Positions 1-5,354 of a stretch of 5,394 nt of DNA are shown here, in pieces. Each line of letters begins with the position of its first letter. Positions within the stretch are counted from its first letter, which is position 1. The notes beneath the pieces were generated by a model. It did no database searches and was not told the origin of the DNA. It worked only from the letters and a program-made list of their open reading frames with translations. A program made the translations under genes and the position numbers. This DNA comes from an uncultured Lachnospiraceae bacterium (GTDB lineage: Bacteria > Bacillota > Clostridia > Lachnospirales > Lachnospiraceae). The stretch covers positions 1 to 5,394 of the forward strand of contig CAJUEI010000234.1 of assembly GCA_910585255.1 (NCBI GenBank). The letters run 5' to 3'.

Positions 1-225
1 AATCATACAGCCTTCTACATCACAGACTGCAGAAACCAAAGGAACCGTATTTTCTACTGCCGGTGCCGGAGCGGTATAAGTTGTATCTGGAACCGTATAC
101 CCATATCCATAATTATACCCCCCATGATGTCCGCCACTGTGACCATGCCCATGTGCTAAAGCAGTGGATGCTGCAGAAATAGTAAATAATGCTACTGCTA
201 ATGTTGTTACAATACGTTTTCTCAT
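1..225 (-). CDS. Secreted His/Gly/Tyr-rich small protein, C-terminus beyond the left edge (partial)
   Basis: Seventy-five codons are visible, beginning with ATG at 225-223; no stop is reached before base 1. The product starts with a classic signal peptide: a basic n-region (MRKR), a hydrophobic stretch at about residues 5-20, and an A-L-A site predicting cleavage after residue 24. The mature protein opens with HGHGHSGGHH (25-34), then a Gly/Tyr run (about 35-43), a Thr/Pro/Ala linker (about 44-62), and a CDVEGC motif (68-73) at the edge. The start is supported by an AGGAGAG ribosome binding site just upstream. The His cluster and paired cysteines suggest metal binding outside the membrane, but this is inference. 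Small exported proteins with a His-rich start and Cys-x4-Cys motifs occur in Clostridia without known function. It is transcribed divergently from the zinc-ribbon gene. I am confident it is a real exported protein and do not know its role. Confidence 0.8.
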   Translation of the reverse strand, partial: MRKRIVTTLAVALFTISAASTALAHGHGHSGGHHGGYNYGYGYTVPDTTYTAPAPAVENTVPLVSAVCDVEGCMI

Positions 226-313
226 AATAATCAATCTCTCCTTTTTAAATTGGTTTATTTTATTTGCCCTTCTAATTAAGATACGAATCATCACAAGCAA
301 TCCTTTCAAAAAA

Positions 314-342
314 AATAAAAAAATTTATTTTTAACTTATCAA
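314..342 (-). promoter_or_regulatory. Possible promoter of the His-rich secreted protein gene
   Basis: On the minus strand TTGATA (342-337; 5 of 6 matches to the sigma-A -35) is followed after 17 bases by TTTATT (319-314; 4 of 6 to the -10). A start near 307 would give a leader of about 80 bases before the ATG at 225. The region is so AT-rich that chance matches are likely, so this is weakly supported. Confidence 0.3.
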
Positions 343-428
343 GAAAGTAGCGGAGCGGATTCCAAACAAATTTCCTTTACCTTTCCTATAACATTTTGGT
401 CTTTCTTTCCAATTTTATCATTCTTAAG

Positions 429-457
429 TTGACAGTAAAGTTTATTCTGAGTATACT
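429..457 (+). promoter_or_regulatory. Sigma-A promoter of the coiled-coil/zinc-ribbon gene
   Basis: TTGACA (429-434, perfect -35) is separated by exactly 17 bases from TATACT (452-457, 5 of 6 to the -10). Transcription should begin near 464, giving a short leader of about 38 bases before the ATG at 502. It is the strongest promoter match in the window and suggests steady, housekeeping-type expression. I see no obvious operator around it. Confidence 0.8.
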
Positions 458-501
458 ATTGTTATACAGAATTGTAAAATTTTATATAAGGAGTGATAGA
501 A

Positions 502-948
502 ATGGCGTTTTTGGGCAAAATCAGAGAAACTGTAACTGATACCAGCAAAATGGTAGCACAAAAAGCAAAGGATATGGCAGAAGTCACAAAACTAAGCGGA
601 CAGATATCATCGGAAGAATCCAAGATCAAAGAAGCCTATTTAGCAATCGGCAAGCGTTACTTCGAGGAAAACATGGGGGAAGTATCCGATGCTTATATCA
701 ATGACTTTACCATTATCAATGAAGCAAAAGCCCGGATCTCAGAACTTCAGGAACAGATTAAAACCATTAAGGGGGTATTCTCCTGTCCAAACTGCGGTGC
801 AGAAGTCACAACAGAATCCGTATTCTGCAGTTCCTGCGGTGCAAAGATTGAAGCTCCACTTCATAGAGAAGAAGCACCTGTAGTAGAAGAACCCATCAAA
901 ACAGAAGAAACCAAATCTGCAGAAGAGACAAATTCGGAAACGTTTTAG
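502..948 (+). CDS. Uncharacterised coiled-coil protein with C-terminal zinc ribbon and acidic tail (148 aa)
   Basis: I chose ATG at 502 because AAGGAG at 488-493 sits 8 bases upstream; the in-frame GTG at 493 lies inside that ribosome binding site and is not a credible start. Residues 1-90 are charged and largely helical with a coiled-coil character, about 12-58 and again 72-90 (KARISELQEQIKTIK). Residues 95-112 form a zinc ribbon with two pairs of cysteines, CPNC (95/98) and CSSC (109/112), each followed by Gly-Ala. The last 30 residues are a disordered-looking Glu/Thr/Pro-rich acidic tail. There is no signal peptide or membrane segment, so it should be cytoplasmic. The same architecture, starting MAF and rich in KAKD-type helices, is common in Lachnospiraceae and only annotated as 'zinc ribbon domain-containing protein'. 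It is a single-gene transcript with its own promoter and terminator. Function unknown; a structural or protein-binding role is a guess. Confidence 0.88.
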   Translation: MAFLGKIRETVTDTSKMVAQKAKDMAEVTKLSGQISSEESKIKEAYLAIGKRYFEENMGEVSDAYINDFTIINEAKARISELQEQIKTIKGVFSCPNCGAEVTTESVFCSSCGAKIEAPLHREEAPVVEEPIKTEETKSAEETNSETF

Positions 949-965
949 TTATTTTCATGTTATTT

Positions 966-1031
966 AAAAGAAAAACAAGGCAGGGAATACCATCCATTCA
1001 TGTTATTCCATTACCTTGTTTTTCTTTTTTT
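966..1031 (+). terminator. Rho-independent terminator of the zinc-ribbon gene
   Basis: A perfect 15-bp inverted repeat pairs 966-980 (AAAAGAAAAACAAGG) with 1014-1028. A second short stem inside it pairs GGAATA (984-989) with TATTCC (1004-1009). The 3' arm runs into T7 (1025-1031). The T-tract doubles as part of the stem, because the 5' arm is A-rich. It lies 18 bases after the stop codon and just before the lexA control region, so it insulates lexA from upstream transcription. Confidence 0.85.
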
Positions 1032-1037
1032 GATAAA

Positions 1038-1067
1038 GCAAACATATTTTCGAAAACATTTGTTTGC
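1038..1067. promoter_or_regulatory. Two LexA-box-like operators ahead of lexA
   Basis: The Bacillus-type LexA box is CGAACATATGTTCG. Box 1, CAAACATATTTTCG (1039-1052), matches 12 of 14 positions. Box 2, AAAACATTTGTTTG (1053-1066), matches 10 of 14 and keeps the AAAC-N4-GTTT symmetry. They abut, with centres 14 bases apart, and together lie inside a 30-base element whose ends GCAAACA (1038-1044) and TGTTTGC (1061-1067) are exact inverted repeats. Box 2 overlaps the lexA -35 hexamer, so bound LexA should block RNA polymerase. The matches are seen in the sequence; autorepression is the known behaviour of lexA genes and is inferred here. Confidence 0.75.
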
Positions 1068-1092
1068 AAAAAGAAATCGTTTGTGTTATAAT
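1064..1092 (+). promoter_or_regulatory. lexA promoter (sigma-A, extended -10)
   Basis: TTGCAA (1064-1069; 4 of 6 to the -35) lies 17 bases before a perfect TATAAT (1087-1092). The -10 is preceded by TG one base away (1084-1085), an extended -10 that offsets the weaker -35. Transcription should begin near 1099, about 20 bases before the ATG at 1119. The -35 is embedded in the second LexA box. Confidence 0.78.
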
Positions 1093-1118
1093 AATTTCAA
1101 AAAAAAAGGAGGTATTCT

Positions 1119-1739
1119 ATGAACCAAAAAAAAATTTCTCCCAAACAGCAAGAAATTTTAGAATATATTAAATCTGAAATCCTTTCAAAAGGATATCCGC
1201 CTGCTGTACGCGATATCTGTGAGGCAGTACATTTAAAGTCTACCTCTTCTGTCCATTCTCATTTAGAGACACTTGAGAAGAACGGATATATCCGCAGAGA
1301 TCCAACTAAGCCAAGGGCAATTGAGATCTTAGATCACCGCTTCCAGTCCATTCGCACGGATATGGCAAAAGTACCTGTAATCGGTCGGGTTGCCGCAGGA
1401 GAACCCCTGCTTGCAGTAGAAAATATCGAAAGTTATTTTCCGATTCCAGCCGAGTATTTACATAATAAAAATACCTTTATGCTGGTGGTAAAAGGAAACA
1501 GTATGATTAAAATGGGAATCTTAGACGGAGATCAGATCTTAGTGGAAGCACAACAGACAGCAGAAAATGGAGATGTCGTAGTCGCTTTGCTAGACGACTC
1601 TGCTACGGTAAAACGCTTTTTTAAAGAAGAAGATCACTATCGTTTACAGCCCGAGAATGACGAAATGGAACCGATTCTTGTCGATCAAGTAGAAATTCTG
1701 GGAAAAGTAGTCGGTTTATTCCGCCGCAATATTCATTAA
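1119..1739 (+). CDS. lexA: LexA, SOS-response transcriptional repressor and self-cleaving protease (206 aa)
   Basis: LexA binds operators of DNA-repair genes and is inactivated when RecA filaments on damaged DNA stimulate its self-cleavage. The length (206) is that of full-length Firmicutes LexA. Residues 1-70 are the winged helix-turn-helix, with the family signature KGYPPAVRDI (24-33) and STSSVHSHL (41-49). The scissile Ala93-Gly94 lies in GRVAAGEP; the serine/lysine dyad is Ser128 in GNSM and Lys165 in ATVKRF. All three elements of self-cleavage are present, so the protein should be active. The start ATG has a strong AAAGGAGG site 6 bases upstream. Two small departures from the most usual motif are seen next to the serine: Asn127 where Asp is common and KM (131-132) where EA or similar is common. 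Monocistronic between two hairpins, with LexA boxes in its own promoter. Confidence 0.97.
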   Translation: MNQKKISPKQQEILEYIKSEILSKGYPPAVRDICEAVHLKSTSSVHSHLETLEKNGYIRRDPTKPRAIEILDHRFQSIRTDMAKVPVIGRVAAGEPLLAVENIESYFPIPAEYLHNKNTFMLVVKGNSMIKMGILDGDQILVEAQQTAENGDVVVALLDDSATVKRFFKEEDHYRLQPENDEMEPILVDQVEILGKVVGLFRRNIH

Positions 1740-1747
1740 AGAGCACC

Positions 1748-1800
1748 GGCAGGCAGCAGAGGACCTTATTCTCTAGTCCCTGCTGCCTTTGCCCTTTATT
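1748..1800 (+). terminator. Probable terminator downstream of lexA
   Basis: AGGCAGCAG (1751-1759) pairs with CTGCTGCCT (1780-1788), and the stem continues inward with GGAC (1761-1764) to GTCC (1776-1779) after a single bulged A, leaving an 11-base loop. GGC/GCC (1748-1750, 1791-1793) may extend the base. The stem is strong and GC-rich and starts 8 bases past the lexA stop. The following DNA (1789-1806) is T-rich but broken by GCCC, so termination may be imperfect. It sits in the 122-base convergent gap between lexA and rsfS. On the minus strand no T-tract follows, so it is less convincing for rsfS. Confidence 0.6.
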
Positions 1801-1861
1801 TTCTATCTTACTTCCTTGCTAGGGTCAAATCGGATATTCGCAATCCGCTTTGCTACTTGTT

Positions 1862-2218
1862 TTATTCTATCAATTCCGTTAATTCCATTTCTCGTCCATC
1901 TCTCCAAATTCGTTCTAAATCATAGAATAAACGATCCTCTTTGGAAAATACATGCACAATAATATCTCCATAATCCATCAAAATCCAGCTGCCTGTACGA
2001 TACCCTTCGATCTGTTTTGGCTCATATCCCGCTCTGTACAACTCTTCCTGTACCTGATCCACTAATGCCTGTACCTGATTTTGATTAGAACCATTTGCAA
2101 TAATAAAATAATCAGCTACAACAGAAACATTCGAAATATCAATAATCTTAATATTTTCTCCTTTTTTGCTGTCTAATGCTCGATATACAATCTGTACCAG
2201 ATCCTTTGCATCTGCCAT
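1862..2218 (-). CDS. rsfS: RsfS (YbeB/Iojap family), ribosomal silencing factor (118 aa)
   Basis: RsfS binds ribosomal protein L14 (uL14) on the 50S subunit and blocks joining to the 30S, lowering translation when nutrients are short. The family is recognised by the DISNVSVVADYFIIANG block (27-43), by NQVQALVDQV, and by the C-terminal block from SWILMDYGD through VHVFSKEDR to FYDLERIW. The length of 118 is typical, and the single domain is complete. The ATG at 2218-2216 is preceded by AGGAGGG 7 bases upstream. It is the last gene of the yhbY-nadD-yqeK-rsfS string, 40 bases after the yqeK stop. In many Clostridia a LytR-CpsA-Psr gene lies between yqeK and rsfS; here there is none. I see no strong terminator after it. 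Confidence 0.95.
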   Translation of the reverse strand: MADAKDLVQIVYRALDSKKGENIKIIDISNVSVVADYFIIANGSNQNQVQALVDQVQEELYRAGYEPKQIEGYRTGSWILMDYGDIIVHVFSKEDRLFYDLERIWRDGREMELTELIE

Positions 2219-2258
2219 TCGTTTACCCTCCTGTTTTTTCTTCTTTATTTTTTCTTCT

Positions 2259-2876
2259 CTATTCTGCCTTTCCTTTTAACTCAAGAATCTCTTTTCTTTC
2301 TAAATCCAACTGCTTATAATAATCATATGCTTTTACTGTCATCTCATCAATATTTTCCAGCTGCTTTTTTCGAAGATATTCTAAAATATCTCCTAAAATC
2401 ATCAGCATCGTAATATCTAAATCAACAAATGCCATACGGCGGATTTCCGTAAGATTTTGTGCTTTTGTACGTCTTGGCTCAATATAATCGGCAATATAAA
2501 TAATCTTTTCTAAAGTAGACATTGCCGGTCGTCCTGTTGTATGATAGAGAATGGCATTAATCATATCCTTATCTGTTATACCGAATTTATCCATTGCTAT
2601 AAATGCCCCTAATTTCGAATGAAGCAGATAAGGTGCCTGACGTTCCGCCTCTGAAATACGGATATGATATTTTTCACATTTACTTAATTGAGCCTCATCA
2701 GAAAAACACTTTGCACAATCATGCAGCAGTCCGGCTATTTCCGCTTTTTTTAAATCACAGTCAAACCGCATTGCCATACAGATTGCTGTATAAGCAACTC
2801 CTATTGTGTGTTCATAGCGTTCGGAAGACTGTTTTCGTTTAAGATGCTGCTTGATCTTATCCACATTGTACTGCAC
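2259..2876 (-). CDS. yqeK: YqeK, HD-domain Ap4A hydrolase (205 aa, GTG start)
   Basis: YqeK-type HD proteins split diadenosine tetraphosphate symmetrically to two ADP, limiting this stress-linked dinucleotide. The metal-binding HD residues are all visible with this start: His23 (RYEHTIG), His52-Asp53 (GLLHDCAK), His86 (LHSKLGA), His112 (YHTTGR) and Asp130 (YIADYIEP). The open frame extends upstream to 2984, but that part overlaps nadD and does not resemble the family. The best start is GTG at 2876-2874: AAGGTGA, which includes the nadD stop codon, lies 7 bases ahead, and the length suits the family. GTG at 2864-2862 (201 aa) is the alternative. The gap from the nadD stop is only 7 bases, so translation is probably coupled. 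Some older annotations call this family a putative nicotinate-nucleotide adenylyltransferase because of fusions with or adjacency to NadD; its own motifs are of a hydrolase. Confidence 0.92.
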   Translation of the reverse strand: MQYNVDKIKQHLKRKQSSERYEHTIGVAYTAICMAMRFDCDLKKAEIAGLLHDCAKCFSDEAQLSKCEKYHIRISEAERQAPYLLHSKLGAFIAMDKFGITDKDMINAILYHTTGRPAMSTLEKIIYIADYIEPRRTKAQNLTEIRRMAFVDLDITMLMILGDILEYLRKKQLENIDEMTVKAYDYYKQLDLERKEILELKGKAE

Positions 2877-2883
2877 GTAACAT

Positions 2884-3507
2884 TCACCTTCCTGTCTCAG
2901 ATTCCTGATATAATTTCTGCTGATAAATATATTTTTCCACATCTTTTGGTACATAATACTTGATGGTTTTTCCTTGGCGGACATGTTCCCGAATCATAGT
3001 AGAAGAAATATCAATAAGAGGCGTATCTAATAAGGTAATCTGACTAGAAGGATAGCGTTCCTGTAAATAATCGATTTGCTTTTGCAGATCGTTTCGTTCC
3101 ATATCGCCCCGCACTGCAGCAATAATCCGAATCTGCTCTAAGATTTGTTCTGGATGATACCAATTTTCTATATCAAATAAAGAATCCGCACCCAAGATAA
3201 AAAAATACTCACACTCGGGATGCTCTTTGTTTAACATTTGAATCGTATCTGCTGTATAAGTTTTTCCCATTCTCTCCAATTCAAAACAAGATAATTTTAA
3301 ATGACTGTTATCTTCAATCGCAAGCTGTATCATACGGCTTCGATGAAGTGCAGGTGTAATTTCTCTCTCCTTATGGGGAGGCACAGCACACGGCATCAGC
3401 AGTACCGTATCTAATTGAAACTGCTCCCATGCGTGTTCTGCTAATATCAGATGTGCAGAATGAATCGGATCAAAGGTTCCACCAAATATGCCAACTTTTT
3501 TCGCCAT
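2884..3507 (-). CDS. nadD: NadD, nicotinate-nucleotide adenylyltransferase (207 aa)
   Basis: NadD transfers AMP from ATP to nicotinate mononucleotide, giving deamido-NAD and pyrophosphate, a step shared by de novo and salvage NAD synthesis. The nucleotidyltransferase fold is shown by GGTFDPIHSAHL (9-20), with His16 and His19 for phosphate binding, PPHK (43-46), FILGADS (103-109) with Trp116, and the C-terminal ISSTMIR (167-173) for ATP. The third position of the usual HxGH motif is Ala instead of Gly (HSAH), a tolerated variant. The length is normal and no part is missing. The ATG at 3507-3505 has AGGAGG 8 bases upstream (3521-3516). It starts 28 bases after the yhbY stop, and its own stop is part of the yqeK ribosome binding site. 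Confidence 0.96.
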   Translation of the reverse strand: MAKKVGIFGGTFDPIHSAHLILAEHAWEQFQLDTVLLMPCAVPPHKEREITPALHRSRMIQLAIEDNSHLKLSCFELERMGKTYTADTIQMLNKEHPECEYFFILGADSLFDIENWYHPEQILEQIRIIAAVRGDMERNDLQKQIDYLQERYPSSQITLLDTPLIDISSTMIREHVRQGKTIKYYVPKDVEKYIYQQKLYQESETGR

Positions 3508-3535
3508 TTTTTCTGCCTCCTGTTTCGTTTGTTAT

Positions 3536-3832
3536 TTATTTTGGCAAAACAATATTCCGTCTGTCTCTCTCGTCTGCCTGCTTATATAAGATAATCTTTC
3601 TTCCAATAACCTGGACTACCTCAGAACGAGTATGAGATGCCAGTGCATCTGCTATTTCCTTTGGCTCCTCCATACAATTCTTTAATACATTGATCTTAAT
3701 CAATTCTCGGCTCTCCAATACCTCTTTCACCGCATCAATAAATTCTGTAGTCAAACCGGCTTTTCCAATCTGAAAGACAGAATCTATAGCAGACGAAAGA
3801 CTTCTTAAATACGCTCTCTGCTTGCTTGTCAT
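3536..3832 (-). CDS. yhbY: YhbY, CRM-domain RNA-binding protein of ribosome assembly (98 aa)
   Basis: YhbY proteins consist of one CRM domain, an RNA-binding fold related to the C-terminal domain of IF3, and associate with pre-50S ribosomal particles. The domain spans nearly the whole protein: MTSKQRAYLRSL at the start, the GxxG loop as GKAG (23-26), RELIKINVLKN (42-52), and VVQVIGRKIILYK (72-84). The length of about 98 is normal. ATG at 3832-3830 is supported by GGAGGAG (3844-3838) 5 bases upstream. It is the first gene of the short-spaced string continuing to nadD, yqeK and rsfS and is separated from obgE by 117 bases that contain a promoter candidate. The tail RNIVLPK is commonly conserved in this family. 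Confidence 0.93.
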   Translation of the reverse strand: MTSKQRAYLRSLSSAIDSVFQIGKAGLTTEFIDAVKEVLESRELIKINVLKNCMEEPKEIADALASHTRSEVVQVIGRKIILYKQADERDRRNIVLPK

Positions 3833-3852
3833 TCCTTCTCCTCCGCTATTGA

Positions 3853-3898
3853 ATCCTATATCTATCCTTTACAGTATTATCACAGTATTCTATAGGAT
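3853..3898. repeat. Inverted and direct short repeats in the yhbY leader
   Basis: ATCCTATA (3853-3860) and TATAGGAT (3891-3898) form an exact 8-bp inverted repeat separated by 30 bases. Between them ACAGTATT occurs twice (3871-3878 and 3882-3889), 11 bases apart, about one helical turn. The right arm overlaps the putative -10 of the yhbY promoter, and the direct repeats fall at the expected transcription start. This arrangement is compatible with an operator. In AT-rich DNA it may also be chance. Confidence 0.45.
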
Positions 3899-3922
3899 AC
3901 CATAAAATTCCTAATTAATCAA
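3894..3922 (-). promoter_or_regulatory. Probable promoter of the yhbY-nadD-yqeK-rsfS operon
   Basis: Reading the minus strand, TTGATT (3922-3917; 4 of 6 to the -35) is followed after 17 bases by TATCCT (3899-3894; 4 of 6 to the -10). A TG dinucleotide one base before the -10 makes it an extended -10 element. The start site would be near 3887, giving a leader of about 55 bases. The 117-base gap after obgE holds a T8 run on the minus strand (3931-3924) but no hairpin before it, so read-through from obgE remains likely and this may be a secondary promoter. Confidence 0.5.
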
Positions 3923-3949
3923 TAAAAAAAAGCAATTCCCTCTAAAAAA

Positions 3950-5239
3950 CTATTTAAAATATTCAAATTCAAATCCATAAATCCGTACCGTATCACCCTC
4001 TGTAATACCAAGCTGTTCTAATTCGTCCAAAATACCGTTTACTTTTAAAAATTTCTGAAAAAATTCAAATCCCTTCTCAGAATCTAAATTGGTATAACCT
4101 AGCATCCGCTCCACTCTAGGTCCTTCTACAGAAAAGAAACCGTCTTCTATCTTTTCTACCGTATAAGGCAGATCCGGTTCCTGCATAAATTCTGGAAAGA
4201 ATTCTTTTTCAAATACAATAGGAGCGGTATCTGCAGCAGAAAGCAGTTCCTGTACAGAATATAATAATTCTTTTAATCCTTTTCCGCTTACAGCAGAAAT
4301 CGGAAATACCGAAATTCCCTGTGGTTCAAATTCTTCTCGAATTCGTGTAATCGGATCAGGAGCCCCTTCCTCACAAAAAATCGCATCGATTTTATTGGCT
4401 GCGATTACTTGCGGACGCTTGCAAAGTTCTGGATTATAAGCATTTAACTCTGCCTGAATCGCATAGATATCTGCAATCGGATCTCTTCCTTCCGTAGAAG
4501 CCGCATCTACTAAATGGATTAACACCTTTGTCCGTTCAATATGACGCAAAAATTCATGTCCTAAGCCTACTCCTTTTGATGCTCCCTCTATTAATCCCGG
4601 AATATCCGCAATCACAAATCCCTGATGTCCGTCTAAATCGACTACCCCTAAATTGGGATTTAACGTTGTAAAATGATAGTTGGCGATCTTTGGTTTGGCA
4701 TTGGTAACACGGGAAAGCAGAGTGGATTTTCCTACATTAGGAAAGCCTACCAATCCCACATCTGCAATTACTTTTAATTCTAAAAGAACCGTCAGTTCCT
4801 TTGCTGGCTGTCCGGGCTGGGCATATTTCGGAACCTGCATGGTTGCTGTGGCATAGTGCCGGTTCCCCTTTCCTCCGCGTCCGCCTTTTAAAATTATCTC
4901 CCGCCGGTTTTCTCCTGACATATCCGCTACTATTTTTCCAGTGGATTCCTCCCGAATAATCGTTCCCGCCGGAACTTTTACAACCAGATCTTCTCCGCTC
5001 TTTCCATGACAGTTTCTTGACCGACCATCCTCTCCATTTTCCGCTGCATACTTTCGGATATACCGAAAATCTGTAAGCGTATTTAACCCTTCGTCTACTT
5101 CAAAGATAATATCTCCTCCGTTGCCGCCGTCTCCGCCATCTGGTCCTCCGGCAGCAACAAACATTTCCCGCCGGAAACTAACACATCCGTCTCCGCCCTT
5201 TCCTGATTTAATCCATATTGTTGCTCTGTCTGCAAACAT
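3950..5239 (-). CDS. obgE: ObgE (CgtA), Obg-family GTPase of 50S assembly (429 aa)
   Basis: Obg is an essential GTPase that acts late in 50S maturation and also binds ppGpp, tying ribosome assembly to nutrient state. Three domains are complete. Residues 1-158 are the glycine-rich Obg fold, with GGPDGGDGGNGGD at 31-43 and KGGRGGKGN at 118-126. Residues 159-335 are the G domain, with G1 GFPNVGKST (165-173), switch I Thr in FTTL (190-193), G3 DIPG (212-215), G4 NKID (282-285) and G5 SAVSGKG (315-321). Residues from about 345 on form the OCT domain found in Gram-positive Obg. The ATG at 5239-5237 has AGGA 8 bases upstream, a weaker site than those of the neighbouring genes. It precedes yhbY as in many Clostridia, where rplU and rpmA lie upstream. 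No hairpin terminator is seen after the stop. Confidence 0.97.
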   Translation of the reverse strand: MFADRATIWIKSGKGGDGCVSFRREMFVAAGGPDGGDGGNGGDIIFEVDEGLNTLTDFRYIRKYAAENGEDGRSRNCHGKSGEDLVVKVPAGTIIREESTGKIVADMSGENRREIILKGGRGGKGNRHYATATMQVPKYAQPGQPAKELTVLLELKVIADVGLVGFPNVGKSTLLSRVTNAKPKIANYHFTTLNPNLGVVDLDGHQGFVIADIPGLIEGASKGVGLGHEFLRHIERTKVLIHLVDAASTEGRDPIADIYAIQAELNAYNPELCKRPQVIAANKIDAIFCEEGAPDPITRIREEFEPQGISVFPISAVSGKGLKELLYSVQELLSAADTAPIVFEKEFFPEFMQEPDLPYTVEKIEDGFFSVEGPRVERMLGYTNLDSEKGFEFFQKFLKVNGILDELEQLGITEGDTVRIYGFEFEYFK

Positions 5240-5264
5240 ATCTTTTTTCCTGCCTTTCTAAAAT

Positions 5265-5339
5265 CGAGTAGAGAAGACTGCTTCTCCTACTCGCGGCACC
5301 CAGCATCTGTCCGCTCTGCTAACCTATCTCCTTTAGATA
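5265..5339 (-). other. Structured leader of obgE with three predicted hairpins
   Basis: In the transcript direction three inverted repeats follow one another. First, TATCT/AGATA (5339-5335 with 5329-5325) with loop AAAGG. Second, GCGG/CCGC (5314-5311 with 5296-5293) enclosing a CAG/CTG stem. Third, a long stem pairing 5293-5281 with 5276-5265, 12 base pairs with one bulged base and a CAGT loop. The third ends in ATTTT (5264-5260), like a weak intrinsic terminator, only a few bases before the obgE ribosome binding site (5257-5248). The second and third stems share base 5293 and would meet end to end. I recognise no known riboswitch class. A T-box was considered because of GGGTGCCGCG, but the full T-box motif is absent. 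Confidence 0.5.
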
Positions 5340-5354
5340 CCTGTGTGCATAAAA

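Noticed and set aside
493..501. GTG at 493 as the start of the zinc-ribbon gene, adding three residues.
   Set aside because: The GTG overlaps the AAGGAG ribosome binding site itself; ATG at 502 has ideal spacing from it.
689..883. Second plus-strand frame inside the zinc-ribbon gene.
   Set aside because: It is an alternative frame of a gene whose main frame has a clear Zn motif, and it has no ribosome binding site of note.
1831..1847. Small hairpin CGGAT/ATCCG as a terminator for rsfS.
   Set aside because: Only 5 base pairs and no T-tract follows on the minus strand.
2603..2842. Plus-strand open frame of 79 codons opposite yqeK.
   Set aside because: It is fully antisense to a conserved gene and its product lacks family features; a shadow frame.
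2877..2984. Upstream extension of yqeK to an ATG at 2984.
   Set aside because: This stretch is the out-of-frame complement of the nadD 3' end, and the encoded residues do not resemble YqeK N-termini.
3429..3635. Plus-strand open frame of 68 codons across the nadD/yhbY junction.
   Set aside because: It is antisense to two real genes with strong ribosome binding sites and has no recognisable domain.
3924..3949. Terminator after obgE based on a T8 run on the minus strand.
   Set aside because: No stable inverted repeat precedes the T run, so it lacks the stem needed for an intrinsic terminator.
5285..5310. T-box riboswitch suggested by GGGTGCCGCG on the minus strand.
   Set aside because: The T-box core is longer (AGGGTGGNACCGCG), a specifier loop is not visible, and obgE is not an aminoacyl-tRNA or amino-acid gene.
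5240..5310. Short minus-strand frame beginning at an ATG near 5307 and overlapping the obgE start.
   Set aside because: It is about 33 codons, has no well-placed ribosome binding site and runs through the strong hairpin.
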